Of a DNA stretch of 22,914 nt, positions 21,120 to 22,914 are shown one piece after another. A model generated the notes under the pieces. It saw only the letters and a program-made list of their open reading frames with translations. It was not told the DNA's origin and did no database searches. The position numbers were made by a program, and so were the translations under genes. This DNA is from DATFPQ01 sp035264765. Lineage in GTDB: Bacteria > Actinomycetota > Actinomycetes > Actinomycetales > Angustibacteraceae. Location of the stretch: assembly GCA_035264765.1 (NCBI GenBank), contig DATFPQ010000020.1, forward strand, positions 1 through 22,914. Direction: 5' to 3'. The first letter of the stretch is position 1, and every line of letters starts with the position of its first letter.

Positions 21120-22739
21120 ATGCCGGACGCCACCCCGGGGCGCGCGCCCGCCGAGGACCCCCGGGGCAGCACCGAGTCCGGCCTGCCGATACGGACGGTC
21201 TACGGCCCGGAGGCGCTGGAGGGCTGGGACCCTGCGCAGCGGCTGGGCGAGCCGGGGGCCTTCCCGTACACCCGCGGGGTGTACCCGAGCATGTACACGG
21301 GCCGACCGTGGACCATGCGGCAGTACGCCGGGTTCGGGACCGCGCGGGAGTCCAACGAGCGGTACCACCAGCTGGTGGCGGCGGGCACCGGCGGGCTGAG
21401 CGTCGCCTTCGACCTCCCCACGCAGATGGGGTACGACTCCGACGAGGCCATCGCCTCGGGGGAGGTCGGCAAGGTCGGCGTCGCCATCGACTCGATCGAC
21501 GACATGCGGCTGCTGTTCCACGGCATCCCGCTCGGCGAGGTCTCGACGTCGATGACCATCAACGCGCCCGGAGCCGTGCTGCTCCTGCTCTACCAGCTGG
21601 TTGCCGAGGAGCAGGGGGTCGACCCCAAGCTGCTCACCGGGACGATCCAGAACGACGTCCTCAAGGAGTACGTCGCGCGCGGCACGTACATCTACCCGCC
21701 GCGGGAGTCGCTTCGGCTGGTCGCCGACTCCTTCGCCTACTGCCGCAGCGAGCTGCCCCGCTGGAACACCATCTCGATCTCCGGCTACCACATGGCGGAG
21801 GCCGGAGCCACGCCCGCTCAGGAGATCGCCTTCACGCTGGCCAACGCCCGCGCGTACGTGCGGGCCGCCTTGGACGCCGGGCTTGCCGTCGACGACTTCG
21901 CCCCCCGGCTGTCCTTCTTCTTCGTCGCCCGGACGACGCTCCTCGAGGAGGTGGCCAAGTTCCGCGCCGCCCGCCGGGTGTGGGCGTCGATGATGCGGGA
22001 CGAGTTCGGCGCCCGTGACCCCAAGAGCATGATGCTGCGCTTCCACACCCAGACGGCCGGCGTCCAGCTCACCGCGCAGCAGCCGGAGGTGAACCTGGTA
22101 CGGGTGGCGCTGCAGGGCCTGGGGGCCGTGCTCGGCGGCACCCAGAGCCTGCACACCAACTCCTACGACGAGGCGATCGCGCTGCCGTCGCAAAAGGCGG
22201 CCCGGCTCGCGCTGCGGACCCAGCAAGTGCTCGCGTACGAGACCGACATCACCAAGACCGTCGACCCGTTCGCCGGCTCGTACGTCGTCGAGTCGATGAC
22301 CGACGACCTCGAGGACGCGGTGCGCGAGCTGATGCAGGCGGTGGAGGACCGGGGCGGGGCGGTGGCCGCCATCGAGGAGGGCTTCCAGAAGTCCGAGATC
22401 GAGCGGTCCGCCTACCGGGTGGCCCAGCAGATCGACACCGGCGAGCGGGTCGTCGTCGGGCTGAACCGGTTCGCCGTCGAGGAGGAGGAGCCGTACGAGC
22501 CGCTGCGGGTCGACCCGGCGATCGAGGCCGAGCAGGCCGAGCGGCTCCGGGCGCTGCGGGCCGAGCGGAACCAGCCGGCCGTCGAGGCGGCGCTCGACGC
22601 GCTCCGCCAGGCCGCGCGGGGCACCGACAACGTCCTGTACCCACTCCGGGAGGCGCTGCGGCTGCGCGCCACCGTGGGCGAGGTCTGCCACGCCCTGCGG
22701 GATATGTGGGGCACCTACGTCCCGCGGGACGCCTTCTGA
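21120..22739 (+). CDS. Methylmalonyl-CoA mutase-type large subunit, B12 domain absent
   Basis: A 539-aa substrate-binding (TIM-barrel) subunit of the acyl-CoA mutase family; these enzymes rearrange carbon skeletons using adenosylcobalamin. It shows YPSMYTGRPWTMRQYAGFGT, SVAFDLPTQMGYDSD, VAIDSIDDM, TIQNDVLKEYVARGTYIYPP, SISGYHMAEAGAT and RFHTQTAGVQLTAQQPE. Aligned to P. shermanii MutB by spacing, Y69 equals Tyr89, R187 equals Arg207 and H224 equals His244; isobutyryl-CoA mutases carry Phe and Gln at the first two. That favours a methylmalonyl-CoA-like substrate. The C-terminal B12-binding domain (DxHxxG) is missing, so a separate small subunit is required, and none is in the window. ATG 21120 follows AAGGAG by 5 nt. 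Confidence 0.9.
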   Translation: MPDATPGRAPAEDPRGSTESGLPIRTVYGPEALEGWDPAQRLGEPGAFPYTRGVYPSMYTGRPWTMRQYAGFGTARESNERYHQLVAAGTGGLSVAFDLPTQMGYDSDEAIASGEVGKVGVAIDSIDDMRLLFHGIPLGEVSTSMTINAPGAVLLLLYQLVAEEQGVDPKLLTGTIQNDVLKEYVARGTYIYPPRESLRLVADSFAYCRSELPRWNTISISGYHMAEAGATPAQEIAFTLANARAYVRAALDAGLAVDDFAPRLSFFFVARTTLLEEVAKFRAARRVWASMMRDEFGARDPKSMMLRFHTQTAGVQLTAQQPEVNLVRVALQGLGAVLGGTQSLHTNSYDEAIALPSQKAARLALRTQQVLAYETDITKTVDPFAGSYVVESMTDDLEDAVRELMQAVEDRGGAVAAIEEGFQKSEIERSAYRVAQQIDTGERVVVGLNRFAVEEEEPYEPLRVDPAIEAEQAERLRALRAERNQPAVEAALDALRQAARGTDNVLYPLREALRLRATVGEVCHALRDMWGTYVPRDAF

Positions 22740-22755
22740 GAGCCGCCCAGATCAT

Positions 22756-22771
22756 GGCCCGTCGTCGGGCC
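22756..22771 (+). terminator. Hairpin after the mutase gene
   Basis: GGCCCG-TCGT-CGGGCC forms a 6-bp perfect stem 16 bp after the mutase stop. It lacks a T-run, as many actinobacterial terminators do. Confidence 0.4.
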
Positions 22772-22789
22772 GGGCGCGGCGCCAGTCGT

Positions 22790-22795
22790 TAGGGT
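22790..22795 (+). promoter_or_regulatory. -10 element for a near-leaderless amidohydrolase transcript
   Basis: TAGGGT fits TAnnnT and ends 9 nt before the GTG at 22805. There is no Shine-Dalgarno sequence in between, so the transcript probably begins at or just before the start codon. Confidence 0.45.
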
Positions 22796-22804
22796 GGCTG
22801 GATC

Positions 22805-22914
22805 GTGAGCGCCGAACCGACCCCTCCCGACGTCCCGACCCTCGCTGAGCTCGTTGCCGGTCTGAGCGACGAGCTCGTCGCCATCCGTCGGGACCTGCAT
22901 GCGCACCCGGAGGC
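22805..22914 (+). CDS. M20-family amidohydrolase, N-terminal start (partial)
   Basis: Only the first 36 codons are present, from GTG 22805 to the window edge. They end in ELVAIRRDLHAHPE, the hallmark opening of M20/M20D metallo-amidohydrolases (IAA-amino acid hydrolase or hippurate hydrolase-like): a helix ending in RRDLHAHPE. The metal-binding residues and substrate-defining parts lie beyond the window, so no narrower call is possible. The -10 element just upstream indicates its own promoter, separate from the mutase gene. Confidence 0.85.
   Translation, partial: MSAEPTPPDVPTLAELVAGLSDELVAIRRDLHAHPE

Noticed and set aside
20394..22691. 765-codon minus-strand frame opposite the AbiEi-like and mutase genes
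   Set aside because: Antisense of two clearly coding genes, low complexity (Arg/Gly/Leu/Val/Asp), no recognisable domain.

Overview
The window is high-G+C DNA with dense actinobacterial gene packing. GTG starts are common and neighbouring genes often overlap by 4 bp (GTGA or ATGA). Two promoters look leaderless, and several gene products are actinobacterial types, such as the DUF3017 protein behind folD and a eukaryote-like NADP isocitrate dehydrogenase. I place it in Actinomycetota, probably a Frankiales/Kineosporiales-like lineage; the genus cannot be read from the sequence. Most of the window is chromosomal housekeeping. I see no rRNA, tRNA, CRISPR array, insertion sequence or phage gene.

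Layout, left to right. (1) 1-2896, plus strand: purN (3' end), purH, folD and a DUF3017 membrane protein form a one-carbon/purine operon, in which FolD makes the 10-formyl-THF that PurN and PurH consume. (2) 2921-6041: mdh and a PPOX-fold oxidoreductase gene on the minus strand, then divergent idh on the plus strand. A 14-bp perfect palindrome sits in the PPOX/idh promoter gap, and a 23-bp inverted repeat follows idh. (3) 6060-7301: an exonuclease III gene facing a small secreted six-cysteine protein gene of unknown function. (4) 7419-11096: a galactose locus with galK, a 41-codon remnant of the galT 3' end coupled to it, and a divergent GH36 alpha-galactosidase. (5) 11125-13855: trpS, a 2H phosphoesterase (LigT-like) and a YihY-family membrane protein, all overlapping by 4 bp. 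(6) 13779-18649, minus strand: sdhC-sdhD-sdhA-sdhB followed by an overlapping D,D-carboxypeptidase gene. (7) 18650-22914, plus strand: mannose-1-phosphate guanylyltransferase, an AbiEi-like HTH protein, a methylmalonyl-CoA mutase-type large subunit without a B12 domain, and the start of an M20 amidohydrolase.

Functionally the window is rich in central carbon metabolism: malate, isocitrate and succinate dehydrogenases, plus a mutase whose likely product, succinyl-CoA, would enter the cycle just before succinate dehydrogenase. Around this core are galactose release and phosphorylation, GDP-mannose supply and peptidoglycan trimming.

I did not find a convincing new multi-gene system. The items most worth a second look are the truncated galT, the palindrome shared by idh and the PPOX gene, the long SdhB N-terminal extension, the LPGSAA tandem repeat in the YihY protein, the unassigned cysteine-rich secreted protein, the inverted-repeat and Trp-repeat segment after manC, and the B12-domain-less mutase with methylmalonyl-type active-site residues. 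All family assignments come from reading motifs; no database search was run.
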